The translations under genes were made by a program, and so were the position numbers. Below, piece after piece: positions 10,859 through 31,792 of a stretch of 64,000 nucleotides of DNA. Within the stretch, counting starts at the first letter, position 1, and each line of letters begins with the position of its first letter. The stretch covers positions 11,255,756 to 11,319,755 of the forward strand of contig JABACO010000006.1 of the NCBI GenBank assembly GCA_013339895.1, given 5' to 3'. This stretch comes from Ephydatia muelleri. Its lineage: Eukaryota; Porifera; Demospongiae; Spongillida; Spongillidae. The notes beneath the pieces are model-generated. The model was not told the origin of the DNA. It did not search any database and saw only the letters and a program-made list of their open reading frames with translations.

Positions 10859-13800
10859 ATGGCACAGAGCGTCATGCCAGAGGGCTATATTGCTCCAAAT
10901 ACAACCCCTAAATGTACGTGGAGCCTTCAGAAAGATGGAAAGAGCGAGAGTCCGCACCACCACGAGCCTCTTCGGTGAGTGTCGTCTTTTTGTTGTTGCT
11001 TCTTCTCGCATGAGCGTTGTGAGGACCTTTGGTGAGGACCTTTGGTGATGCTATAGGGAGCCGCGCCATCATAAAACCGTGCTGCCGAACGTCCTCGAGA
11101 TGATTGGCAATACGCCAATGGTTAGGCTCGACAAGATTGCCAAGAAAGCGGGGCTCGAATGCGACTTGCGTAAGACAAACGATATCCAATGTTGCCTAAA
11201 ATCTTACCATAAATCGATTCTTATTGATAGTGGGAAAGTGTGAATACTTTAATGCCGGGGGGGTCCGTGAAGGACCGGATTGGACTCCGAATGGTGGAAG
11301 AGGCGGAGAGAAGCGGCCTTCTAAAGCCAGGCCACACCATTATCGAACCCACGTCAGGAAACACGGGTAAGACGCCCCATTTCGTTATCCCTTATCGTTG
11401 CATCACGTGGTACAGATCGCACTTAAACGCACGTTTTGATACATGCGCTGTCGCCGCAATGCGGTCCCCGGTGGTCTGTTTATCGCGCCGAAGGCGCCCT
11501 ACGCACACAGCTTTGGGGAAAGAAAACTTGGGGGGATGAGAAACGAGAATTCGGAGAAATCAAAGCGTGAATTGTGTAGCCTAAAAACACAACTGCTAAT
11601 CATTAAATCTAATCATAAAACCCTGCAAAGCTCAGGACAAGTATAGTGTAGGAAAGTCCTGCATGTTTTGTTTTTTTTTTGTTTTTTTTTGTTGTTTTTG
11701 TTTCATCTCCTCTCCCCAAAACTCAAGGTATTGGGCTGGCTTTAGCGGCTGCAGTGAAGGGATATCGATGCATCATCGTGATGCCAGAGAAGATGAGCAA
11801 TGAGAAGGTCAGCCTAGTGATGGAGGGGGAGGGTCTCCCAAACCTTTTTATTAGCCAAAGTGCACCTAGGTGGCAGTATTGAAGGCACTTGGAGCGGAGA
11901 TAGTACGAACACCAACAGCTGCTGCCTACAACACACCTGGTATGCACCAGAGCCCCCTCCCACCCCCTCCATTGTCCTTTGCCCTAGTTCTCCCCCACTG
12001 TCCTTGCCCCCCTCTCAGTCCCCCCTCCCTCCATCGCCTCTTATTCTTGTAGAGTCCCATATTGGAGTTGCGGGAGGTTGAAGAAGGAGATACCTAATTC
12101 TCACATCTTGGATCAGGTGAGAGGCATGCTGATGGAATCCATACGGGGTGTGATGGGATGGGGTGTGATTAGGGGTGTTGTTGATGGGGGTGTGATGGGG
12201 GTGTGATGGGGGGGGGGATGGTGATGATAGGGGTTGTGATGGGGGTGTGATGGGGGTGTGATGGGGGGGTGTGCATAATTGTGTAAACAAGGTAAGCACC
12301 TGGAATATATTCATGGTTGTAAATCAAAGTTGTGGGCAGTTATTGCTGTTAATAACTAGCCCAGCAGCCCATATATCCTGTGGTGGGGATTTGAAACACT
12401 TTATTTGTGTGTTTATACTCCAGGGGTGTTTGCAAATGAAGGCAATGATTTTTAATTAAGACAACTCAGGATTGAAATTAATAAGCTAATACTATTAATT
12501 CAGTTAGATTTAGATTATTGTAAGTGGTTAAGTAATATATCAAAACCTTCATTAATCAACATATTCAAAGCCCTCTATTATCAAAAGTATTCAAGATTAA
12601 GGTTAAGGTTTAAGTAGAGCAAGAGCAGGATTCATTTCAAGTTACCAGGTTCATTTATATTAATAATCCAATAATAAATTATAACCTTTGCTGGACACCC
12701 AATATACTATGGGAATTGCTCCATACTGCCTCTTTCCCAGCCCTATCCCTTTGCCTCTTCCCCAGCCCTATTTCTTTGCCTCTTCCCCAGCCCTCTCCCT
12801 TTGCCCCTTCCCCAGCCCTAAATTCCTATTGACTCCCTTCCATCACCACACAGTACCGCAATGCAGCCAATCCGTTGGCCCATTACGACGGGACGGCTGA
12901 GGAGATCATAGCCCAGTGTGAAGGCAGCCTGGACATGGTGGTGTGCACTGCAGGAACGGGGGGCACTGTGGCTGGGATAGGCAGGAAGATGAAGGAGAAG
13001 CTTCCCCATGTCCAGGTGGTGGGCGTGGACCCGTTTGGCTCCATACTGGCCGAACCCCCTGAGCTGAATGAGTCCACCGTGACCACTTATCAGGTGAGGG
13101 GTGTGTGACCTATGAGGTAGGGGGGATGTCATGTGACCTTTGAGGTAGGGTGATGTTGTCATGTGACCTATCTGGTGAGGGGTGAGTCATGTGATGTAAT
13201 GTAGGAGAAGTGAGGGGTCATATTTGTTCATGTAAAGCTAAATGATGTTGTTAGAGAAGGGCTAATGATGTTGTTTAGAAGGTTAATGGTGTTGTTTAGA
13301 AGGGTTAATGGTGTTGTTTAGAAGGGTTAATGGTGTTGTTTAGAAGGCCTGATGGTATTGATAAATCAATTACATATTGTTTTGCATCTAAATTTTGCAA
13401 TTATAAATTTGGCTTATTTCATTGCACAGTGTGGTACAGTTAATTAGGTTATGTTGTTTAACCATTGGTTTCAGGGGTCTCCATGTGATGCATGGATACA
13501 ATGTCTTGTAAATGTACATGAAACCGAAGCACGAGGTTTAGTTCCAGGACTGTGTGTCAAGTAATTTGGAATTCACTTTTGTGTTATAAAATTGATTGCA
13601 CTCCTGAGAGAGAGCTAGCTCACCATTCTTCTCTTGTGTGTAGGTCGAAGGCATCGGGTACGACTTCATTCCCACTGTGCTCGATCGCTCGGTGGTAGAC
13701 AAATGGTGCAAGACAGACGATGCCACGTCCTTCCACTATGCCAGGATGCTGATACAAGAGGAAGGCCTGTTGTGTGGTGGGTAGGGACTGAGGAGGAGGG

Positions 13801-14106
13801 CACGTTTGTTGATGGGGTTGGTTGTCATGGTGTTGATAAGGGACTGGGGAGGAGGGCATGTTGGTTGTCATGGTGTTAATAAGGGATTGGGGAAGAGGGC
13901 ATGTTTGTTGTGTTGTCGTGGTGTTGATAGGGACTGGAGAGGAGGGCATGTTTGTTTATGGTGTTGGTTGCCATGGTGTTGCTGTCAACCGTCAGGTGGT
14001 TCAAGTGGAGCAGTTGTGCAGGGTGCCATTGAGGCGGCCCGGGGCCTCAAGGCAGGTCAGAAGTGTGTCGTCCTTCTGCCCGACTCCATCAGAAACTACA
14101 TGTGAG

Positions 14107-14137
<31 letters not shown>

Positions 14138-15115
14138 GCACATACAACATACACTCACACACATATACACACATGCACATACAACGTACACATACAACAC
14201 ACGCATACACACACTTGCACATGTACACATGGATTACTTTCTCTCCTTGTTAAAATTTAACAGCACCAAGTTTATTGATGATGACTGGATGGCCAGCAGA
14301 GGGTTTCTGGATTCTCCTGTCCCGAAAGAGCATGTGTGGTGGTGGGAGCATCCCATCTCCTCTCTCAAGCTCCACAAACCAGTCACCATCTCTAATTCCG
14401 TCACTTGCAACAAGGCAATTGAGATATTGAACAGAGAAGGCTTTGATCAGCTGCCGGTAGTTGCAGACTGTGGGTAAGAGGTATGGGCTGGTGGCAGAGG
14501 GTAAGAGGTATGGGCTGGTGGCAGAGGGTAAGAGGTATGGGCTGGTGGCAGAGGTAAGAGGTATGGGCTGGGGGCAGAGGGTAAGAGGTATGGGCTGGTG
14601 GCAGAGGGTAAGAGGTATGGGCTGGTGGCAGAGGTAAGAGGTATGGGCTGGGGGCAGAGGGTAAGAGGTATGGGCTGGTGGCAGAGGTAAGAGGTATGGG
14701 CTGGTGGCAGAGGTAAGAGGTATGGGCTGGGGGCAGAGGGTAAGAGGTATGGGCTGGGGGCAGAGGGTAAGAGGTATGGGCTGGTGACAGGGTAGGGCTG
14801 GTGACAGAAGGTAAGAGGTATGGGCTGGGGACAGAGGGTAAGAGGTAGGGCTGGGGACAGAGGATAAAAGGTAGGGCTAGGGACAGTGGGTAAGAGGTAG
14901 AGCCACAAGTTTGGCAGCGAGAGATAGTTTTGTCACACACACACACACACAAACATGTACACACACACACAGTCAGATCCTTGGAATGGTGACACTCTCC
15001 AACCTGTCTACAAAGATCCTGAATGGTAGCATCAAGGCATCCGATCCAGTCACCAAGATCCTGTACAAGCAGTTTTCAGTCGTATGTGCCCAACGCTGCT
15101 CTCCATCCCCCCCCT

Positions 15116-15166
<51 letters not shown>

Positions 15167-15400
15167 TTCCATCTTGAACCTCACACCCCTTCTCCTCCCT
15201 CCCTATAGTTTGATGTCTCTGACACCCTGGGGAAACTTTCAGCTGCCCTGAACAGGGACCACTTTGCTGTCATTACGCACTCTGAGATACTGCTGGCTGA
15301 CAAGGAGCAGGTGGAGAAGAAGCACATCTATGGAGTGGTGACCTCCATTGATTTGCTCAACTATCTTGTACAGTCTGCACCTACTGGACAGCCGCAGTAG
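10859..15400 (+). CDS. CBS: Cystathionine beta-synthase, complete, 12 exons
   Basis: CBS condenses homocysteine and serine to cystathionine (transsulfuration) and makes H2S; PLP enzyme. Exons: 10859-10974, 11057-11169, 11231-11366, 11728-11807, 11870-11939, 12053-12116, 12854-13093, 13644-13776, 13996-14101, 14264-14473, 14973-15081, 15209-15400 (stop TAG), about 522 aa. Landmarks: heme-binding Cys and His in KCTW ... SESPHHH; PLP lysine in GGSVKDR; PTSGNTG substrate loop; GTGGTVAGI phosphate loop; [29 protein letters not shown]; two C-terminal CBS motifs (Bateman module, AdoMet site). Phases agree through all exons if one G is removed from the G7 run at 11257-11263 and one base is added near 12072; both look like assembly indels. 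The human CPGC motif reads LPHV here, so the redox CXXC is absent. Confidence 0.96.
12117..12853. other. CBS intron 6
   Basis: Contains a G-rich simple repeat (GGGGGTGTGAT, 12150-12272), an AT-rich stretch (12400-12690) and three copies of a 25-26 bp unit with CTTTGCCTCTTCCCCAGCCC (12725-12820) that resemble repeated 3' splice sites. No exon seen. Confidence 0.6.
13094..13643. other. CBS intron 7 with short repeats
   Basis: Imperfect repeats of ATGTGACCTATGAGGTAGGG just after the donor (13100-13175), then five copies of GTTGTTTAGAAGGGTTAATG (13235-13345). Nothing coding recognised before the acceptor at 13643. Confidence 0.6.
14474..14905 (+). repeat. Minisatellite, 27-bp unit starting exactly at a CBS donor site
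   Basis: Unit GTAAGAGGTATGGGCTGG plus TGGCAGAGG, about 16 copies. The first unit is the 5' splice site of intron 10 itself (exon ends 14473). Every further unit repeats a GTAAGAG donor-like sequence followed by CAG/AG. Confidence 0.95.
15117..15162. repeat. CA microsatellite in the last CBS intron
   Basis: About 23 uninterrupted CA dinucleotides. Another, shorter tract lies at 14937-14972 next to the acceptor of the previous exon. Confidence 0.95.
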
Positions 15401-16230
15401 CTGGCGTGCAAATTATTAAGAAGACGACATAGTGTTGTGTTTGTGTGTAGGAGCACATAACCTTTAATAACTTTGTCAGTGTTTATTATACAAATGACAG
15501 GAATTTCATCATAAGAATTATGACAAGCTTTCAGGGATGCATTTACATCCTTATGGAGTTACGTTTCTAGCAGCTGTCTCGTGTACTCTTAGACACTCCA
15601 TGCATGCATTGATTTCAGTTTAGTGTTTACCCACATGAGCTGGTTCAATGCCACCAGCAACTCATTTTTCCTCTTAAAATCACTACCATATTTCACCATA
15701 TTTCTTTTCTGAACTTGGCTTTGTCAATTTCTACCACAGCTTCAAGTCATCCCAGCACTCCACATCTACCACTGGTATTAATAATTGCTGCCAATCATTA
15801 GCCCTAGCCACACTCGCGCAGTTATGGCAGTGCATTGTGAGTGGTGAGACACTCGCGCAGTTATGGCAGTACATTGTGTGTGGTGAGCCCTAGCCACACT
15901 CGCGTAGTTATGGCAGTGCATTGTGAGTGGTGAGCCCTAGCCACAGTTACGGCAGTGCATTGTGAGTGGTGAGCCCTAGCCACACTGGCGCAGTTTATGG
16001 CAGTACATTGTGTGTGGCCACACTGGCGCAGTTATGGCAGTGCATTGTGTGTGGTGAGCCCTAGCCACACTGGCGCAGTTATGGCAGTACATTGTGTGTG
16101 GTGAGCCCTAGCCACACTCGCGCAGTTATGGCAGTGCATTGTGTGTGGTGCACAACAAGAAACTTGATGGAAAGCATTTTACACATCTTAGAGATGTTTT
16201 TGCACAACCAACGTGCACTATCTGCTGTCT
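15401..16230. other. CBS 3' flank with 47-bp minisatellite, up to the U2AF1 stop
   Basis: 15401 to about 15790 is probably CBS 3' UTR and spacer. 15797-16150 is a tandem array of an approximately 47-bp unit (GCCCTAGCCACACTCGCGCA, then GTTATGGCAGTGCATTGTG), seven to eight copies, some partial. U2AF1 converges from the right. Confidence 0.75.
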
Positions 16231-17227
16231 TCATCTACGTCGTCTAGGCGACCGCGATCTCGATTTCGATTTGCTATGCGACTTTCCTTCGGATGTGGAC
16301 CTGCTTCTCCGGTGCCCAGACCTTGACCGGCGTCCATACAAGAAACGCCTGCAACAAGAAAAACTCATGAAGGGCTGGCCACAAGGTGTACAAAAAATGT
16401 ATCAGGTGATTCCATTTACTGATCGTACACACGGAGATGAATACACCCCTGGACAACTAATAAATCCCGATTGATATCAAAGCTAACCACTGTAGACAAC
16501 TAATTTGCCACCCATCCTCCTTACAGCCATTAATGCACCCAAACACTCACATGTGTCTCATCCCACACCCACCCACCCACACAACACAAAGTTGGTTTGG
16601 AACAGATAGTGGATGCACACAGAACACAGTCCTCACTTCAGTTCCCTGGAGATGGGCTTCAGGTGCATGAAGTTGCAGAAGCCTCCTCGCGTGCACTCAC
16701 TGGATGCGTGGGTATAGTGGGAAGGGAGAAGAGGAAAGGGAGGGAGGGGGGCAATAAAAAGAACGAGATTCTCCTTAACTACCACGTGGATGCGGGCTAC
16801 AAATGCCAAATACTACTCAAGCTATTCAGTTGCCTTGTGACATCCGTGGACAGGTCTCCTAGTAACAGCCTTACTGACCCCATCTCGTACTGCCGACAGC
16901 AAGCCTCTCTGAAGTCAGTTACGGGGGAGAGCTCTGCGTGGATGGGCTGACCGTGGTACCAGCGGTTATTGAGGTTTTGAACGGCCGATTCAGCGTCCTC
17001 CTCATAACGGAACTGGAGGGTGCGTGAGTGGATATGAGACACCCATGAGTGAGTGGGTGAGGGAGGAAGAGATGGAAGGGAGCAAGAGAATTAGGTAATA
17101 CATCACAAAATACACATATTTCATGCACGGTACATCACACCCTTCTGGCCCTAACCACATAATACTCTTATATCTGGGTACACGTACACCACAATGTGTC
17201 ACATACACACATACACACACACATACA

Positions 17228-17266
<39 letters not shown>

Positions 17267-18080
17267 ACACACACACATACACACACATATACACACACAT
17301 ACACACACACACACACATACACACACACACTACATCTTGCTGCAAACCTTAATGTAGACATTCCCCACGAGGTGGTCACCAAGGTTGTCACAGACGTTCA
17401 TTTCTTCAATGGGACCATACTGCAAAATGGAGGCAATAGCGAAGAAGATGGAAGAACACCAAGTGTCCGATTACTCACTCTGTCTTCACACTCAATGAAC
17501 ACATCCTGTAGCAACAAAGTGATAAGCTCAGGTTGAAAGGGGTAGGCCGCACTCACCTCAAAGAAATGGTTGTAATGTTCCATTTCTGCCTCAACACTAA
17601 CTGCAAACACACATTGTGCGAGTGAAAAATGTACAACGTGCAAAGATTTAACGCACTGGTCGCGCCCCCCGGATTCTGTGTTTGATTGTTCGGGTTCTGG
17701 TACATGTTTTGAAGAAGTATCGTCTGCAAGTGCAGTTATAAATTTTATTTTATTTTATTTTTTAGCCGAGAGGCGTTATTTAGAATTATATATCAGCAAA
17801 AAGCACTTACCTGGCTAAAAGTTGGCTTATTATGCAGTCGGGAGCATCTATCTCCGTGTCGGCAAGCCCCGATTTTGAAATAGAACGAACAGTTCACCCT
17901 GTGAAATGTACACACAGTGTCCTGGTCAGTGAGGCTGTCAAGAAGCAGAGCTGCACAGCTTCATCTTCACAGTGATTGCTTCTTCCTCAACAATTTTACT
18001 TCTCTACGCGAATAAGTTGCATGCACACCCACTTACTTATCCTTTTCTGTGCCGAAAATAGAAGCCAGATACTCCGCCAT
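16231..18080 (-). CDS. U2AF1: Splicing factor U2AF 35 kDa subunit, complete, 9 exons
   Basis: U2AF1 recognises the AG of the 3' splice site in complex with U2AF2. Exons in gene order: 18080-18037, 17898-17811, 17723-17657, 17600-17557, 17505-17479, 17419-17348, 17012-16879, 16699-16637, 16348-16231 (stop TGA); all phases agree, 218 aa. It starts [15 protein letters not shown], has zinc finger 1 ([20 protein letters not shown]), an atypical RRM (UHM) with [13 protein letters not shown] and [15 protein letters not shown], zinc finger 2 ([20 protein letters not shown]), and an RS tail ending [10 protein letters not shown]. The 27-nt exon at 17479-17505 encodes DVFIECEDR. Length is slightly below the human 240 aa because the RS/Gly tail is shorter. 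Confidence 0.97.
17194..17332. repeat. CA/CATA microsatellite in a U2AF1 intron
   Basis: Imperfect ACACAC/ATACAC tract between the exons at 17348 and 17012. It produces spurious Thr/His and Cys/Val ORFs. Confidence 0.95.
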
Positions 18081-18275
18081 TTTGCTAGTGGCCGCTTAAT
18101 TTTTTAATTTTCCGTGCAATACCGTAATACATCACAGATTTATACTGATAAAATGGATGATGGCGCTACTGTTACATAATTATGTACATAACGGCATGCC
18201 AAAGATTAAAACTGCACGTTCGAGCGTTCAAACGGCGCGTCATGCAGATTAAATGCATATTCCAGCATGTTAATA

Positions 18276-19877
<1,602 letters not shown>

Positions 19878-19969
19878 TCACGTGCGCAGCAAGTGCTACT
19901 GTTTTGTAGTATTTTTTGTGGCACAAAGATGCGCACAGAAAAACACAATGAAAACATTACAGGGGTGTT

Positions 19970-21227
19970 TCACTGTGTTTGTGTATTAGCCAAAGTAGAA
20001 ATCAAATCTACATAGATTTCAATGCCATCAAGGTACACCTGTTCATTAAGATATTCATCATGGTCATGAAGCAGGATCGGAGTGTTATTAATCGGTGAAA
20101 ACCCTATCGTGGGGATACCAATCGCTCTCAACTGTCGTCCATCAGTGGCTGCAGGAAATATCTCCAGTTCCAGTGTCATGTTCCGCTTCTCGTACACCTG
20201 AACCATGCCCTTCCACCAGGGATTGGTGTCATCCACAGCGGTACAAGGGTACTGGGGAGTCTTGGTGGCAAACTCCAAAGAGCACCCTTTCCCTGCCTCT
20301 GCCACCCACCCCTCCAGCAGTGACATAAGCTTCTCCGGATCGTCCCAGGGGCTCACCCTCATGTCGAAGCTGGCGCTCATCTCGCTGGGCACGACGTTGA
20401 ACTGCACCCCTCCTTTCACCAGCGTCAAGTTCAGAGACGTTACGTCTCCGAGCTTAGTCGACTGATCGGACTGGAGCTTCTGCATCTGCGAGGCCCTGTA
20501 CTGCAGCGCCTGGTTGATGACCTTCTGGAACTTCTCGGCCGAAGTGCCCTCAATAAACCGCGAGCCGTGCCCTGGATTGCCTGGGCACCGGATCGTAAAC
20601 CACCAGGGACTCCGCTCTCCGTAGAACACAGTGTAGCTGTTGGTGGGATTGGCCAGCCCCTCGTCCAGTGCAAACCCCACGTTCAGCAGCTTAAATTCCT
20701 CCATCTTCACGAACAGGGCCATCCCTTTGTCCCCGCCTACCTCTTCGTCAGGCACAAAGGTCACGTGGACGGTCCTCTCCAACTGTCTTCCCGAAGCCTT
20801 GATTCGAGAAATTGCTTCCAGGTACTGCATTCCGACGCACTTCATGTCCTGCGCCCCCCTCGCCACGATGTCACCGTTGTCTCGCTTGTGTGCACTAAAT
20901 GGATCGTGCGCCCAGCACTCGGGGAAAACCGGAACGACGTCCATATGCGAATTGAGCATTACGGACTTGAGGTCTGGTTTGGCGCCCACCCACGTGACAA
21001 TCAGGACGTAGTAGCCGGGTGCTGTCTCCACCACTTTGCTGGGCAGGCCGAATGCGGTGGCTTGCGATTGCAAGAACTCCACAGCCGCGGCTGTGAATGG
21101 AGAGCGTGCATAATGTGCCTGCCAGTCCACCTTGCTTCTCACCATAGTTTTCACACGGCGTGTCGCGATTGGAGATGGTATTGATCCGCAAGTACTGGCG
21201 AAATCTGCTTACTGCTGCGTTTTCCAT
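19970..21227 (-). CDS. ACY1: Aminoacylase-1 (M20 metallopeptidase)
   Basis: ACY1 is a cytosolic zinc enzyme that deacylates N-acetyl amino acids. Two exons: 21227-21143 and 21090-19970, joined across a 52-bp GT-AG intron. The splice turns ENY-G into ENYAAAVEFL, matching the family's PDYGAAVAFF. Total 401 aa, close to the usual 408. Metal and catalytic residues: NSHMDVVP, RGAQDMKC, PDEEVGG, ALDEG, and LHDHDE near the C-terminus; the ERSPWW and GRPGHASRF-like (PGHGSRF) regions are present. Start chosen at MENAAVSRFRQYLRI because it aligns with the family N-terminus; upstream in-frame ATGs at 21239, 21275, 21314, 21317 and 21332 exist. Only 92 bp separate its stop from the GPR157 start (same strand). 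Without the intron the downstream exon looks like a 394-aa ORF with a wrong N-terminus. Confidence 0.95.
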
Positions 21228-22116
21228 TACTACTGGCATAAGATTACGGGATAGTAAACGGATCACGTGCTCCATACTACAGGCGTTTTCATTATCTGTT
21301 GTACAAAGCAGCATCATCCGTATGAATAACATCGTGTCTACATCAAGTTAGCTGTTAAAATTCGGTCATTAAGTTTTTAAAAAATCTATTTTGTGTGAAC
21401 AAGATCGAAATGTATCGACTATGCCATCTGTCCTAAATGTATAAAACTTCTATTATGGCTCCGAATTAACATTATGTCCACATCAACAAAAAAACAACAA
21501 AAAACCAAAAAAAAAAAACGCGTCGAATCAATTCTTGATTTCCAATTGACGTACATTCTGGTACAAAAGGTTACCAATTTGTACCAGGTATGTAAACATT
21601 CAGTTACAGAATGTAAATCAGTTGGAAATCAAGAATTGATTCGACGCGGTTTTTTCAGAGTGTAAAACTGTAAATGGAGTCAATCAGGTTTTATTTGTGT
21701 TTCAACTTGTTATATTCGACTAGCAATGATCAGATGGCCGCTGAGTGCCTGGTCAATTTTTTTATGCAATTGGGGCGTAACTGAAGCATTCATCATGTAA
21801 TTTAAAAAAAAAAGTCATCAATTGTTCTCAGCACTATACCTTTTGCTATCTAGAACAAAATATGAGTTAAGTGGGAAAGATTCAGTACATTTACATCGCT
21901 AACCTTACAAGCACCTCGGATACGCCCAATTATAATAATTTCACTATGTGCCTACGAACATTATGTACAATGACGGAATCTATTGATCGGTGTTAATTGG
22001 GACTGGACACCCACTTCGGATATTAATAGCTATTAATAAGTTTATTTAGCAATGCCGAAAGTAAGCTTTTTGGAAATGTGTTTCATGTCTGTTGGACCCC
22101 TGCGTTTGCCTTACAG
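21228..22116. other. Spacer between ACY1 and SIK
   Basis: Probably the ACY1 5' region plus intergenic DNA. The only recognised structure is the hairpin element at 21513-21655. AT-rich elsewhere; no coding signal recognised. Confidence 0.5.
21513..21655. mobile_element. Short inverted-repeat element (MITE-like hairpin, about 143 bp)
   Basis: The left end CGCGTCGAATCAATTCTTGA is repeated in reverse complement at the right end (TCAAGAATTGATTCGACGCG). The inverted match continues inward for about 35-40 bp with few mismatches (CATTCTG at both inner ends). It is flanked by A-rich and T-rich tracts. No coding capacity. A miniature DNA transposon is the simplest reading. Confidence 0.7.
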
Positions 22117-22225
22117 GTGAAAATCCATTATACCCTTGAGGGGCAGACAAAAGTCGTAGCAACACTAAGCGCTAACGTTGCCAAGTTGGAGTTCATCAAG
22201 CGAGGTCTACCCGGCCAGCCTGCAG
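22117..22225 (+). other. Orphan exon-like segment, unrecognised
   Basis: Bounded by a good acceptor (TTTGCCTTACAG) and donor (GTAATAG). The open frame reads VKIHYTLEGQTKVVATLSAN... for 36 codons and has a protein-like composition. No partner exons are found in the roughly 400 bp before the convergent SIK stop, so it may be a gene relic or chance. I do not recognise the family. Confidence 0.3.
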
Positions 22226-22637
22226 GTAATAGTCTATATTTGTGTTCAACGTCGTTGGCTAGGTAACGACGCACCGAATCGTACGCACAGGATACGAGAT
22301 AACACGTATGGAAGGATCTGATGGGACCGAGCTCACTGATTTGAGCGCGCCACCTCCGGAGACCGTATATGTGACTGGTGTGATTAAAAACAAGTAAACA
22401 AATGAGTACGAGTATACGGAGGAAAGTATACGAGCGTCCGAACTTTGATTTTTTATTTTTTTTAATTGATAAAAAAATGCATAAGTTTACCAAACCCCGT
22501 GTGGTCTGAGTAATGGTGCAAGCAGCATGCGCTAACGTCCGCTGGACGGTGAAATGCAGTGCGCATATAAAAGAACACGTGCAGACATTCACTTATTGAA
22601 AAAAAAAAACAAGACAAAAAAAAAAAAAGTCGATAAC

Positions 22638-30239
<7,602 letters not shown>

Positions 30240-31700
30240 GACGGGCTTCGTGTTCTCTGCTTGGACGAAACATTGGTTTTAATTCGGGTGAAACATTAAT
30301 TACTAGGAAATTGCTCAATTCCTGAAACCCAGGTCACCTTGATGACGCACAATGATCACCAACACAAAGGACTGTCCTATCGCATCATAACATACACAAA
30401 GGAGCACCAGAATAAAGACACTGGAATAAAGGGCGCCCTTGAATGTAGATGTCGCTTTCCCCCGCATGCCATACCACTGGCATGACATTGTTGAGGGATG
30501 CTTTGTTTGCACATGACGCAGAGACAATACTGCACACCCCACCCATTGAGCCAGCATCAATGACACCTACACTTACATACCACACCTTCAACCTGCCTAA
30601 AGTACAGATGGCATGGTCCAAAAAATGGGTGGGTTTAGATTTAGGTTATGGTGTTAACTGCACCCTCCTGGTACGGCCAGCCATGTTATGTAAACTGATG
30701 AGACAAAGATTGTCTCTTTAGAATACCAACTATTAGAATGAAATTGTTAAGGCACAGGGTTCATTGCCACGGAAACTTTTTTTTTTTCACGCAGCAGCAA
30801 GCAGAAGTGTCCAGTCTATTTTGTTAACAATAAACAGAGCACCTCTAACTGCTAATGTTTTAAACAAGACAGGGTTCTAACAAAGGTCTCCCAAACATCA
30901 AATTTAGTGAGAATGATCTGAAAAGACTCTTTACACTAACACAGGAAACATAAAACCTGTGAAGTGCAGGCTTAAATCAGGTGTTAAAGCTCCGCCCATC
31001 ACAGGTGCCCATCTGTGTGCTTACACCATACCCTCATCATTGCAAGTATGCAAACAACCTCAGCAGCACGTCACCCAAAAAACGTATTTGGTTATACATA
31101 GCTTGATATAGAATATGGGATAAAATTATTACAAACTGCAACCTTCGCCCTGCCCAAGTTTAATCGAGGCAGCAAAGACGTTTGGACAACAAACCCTGTG
31201 ATGTCACTGCAGGCATGCCCTTATCTGTCGATAGCACTTGAAATGATGCCCTCTTAAATGTGCATGCACGTGTGGGCGTGACCAGGTCCCAGTGATTGCC
31301 ACACCTTCCACAAAAGGGGGTGTCAAGCAAAATGTTGTAGCTAGTTTCTAAATCACATCAGTACAAGATAAAGGACAACTGGCACATTCCAACACTACAA
31401 GCTTATCTGTGTGTTGCCAAGGCATCCTCATCTAACATAGGTCATGTGTGACATCTATGAAGAAAAGGCTACAAAACCTCGCCCATAGATGTGTTAGCAA
31501 ACAATGCTCAACAATGACACTTGACAAGTAAAGGTCAAGCGCAGTCCATGTGCAGTTCTCTCTTGCCTCACCAGCCACCTCCACCTCTACCTCCATATGG
31601 TCACATAATCTAAGGTCACCATCAGCGCCTCACAAAAGGTTACAAGACATGGCAAAATATACGTAATCATTCCCAGATAGTAAAATCCTAGTCTTTCCTT

Positions 31701-31792
<92 letters not shown>

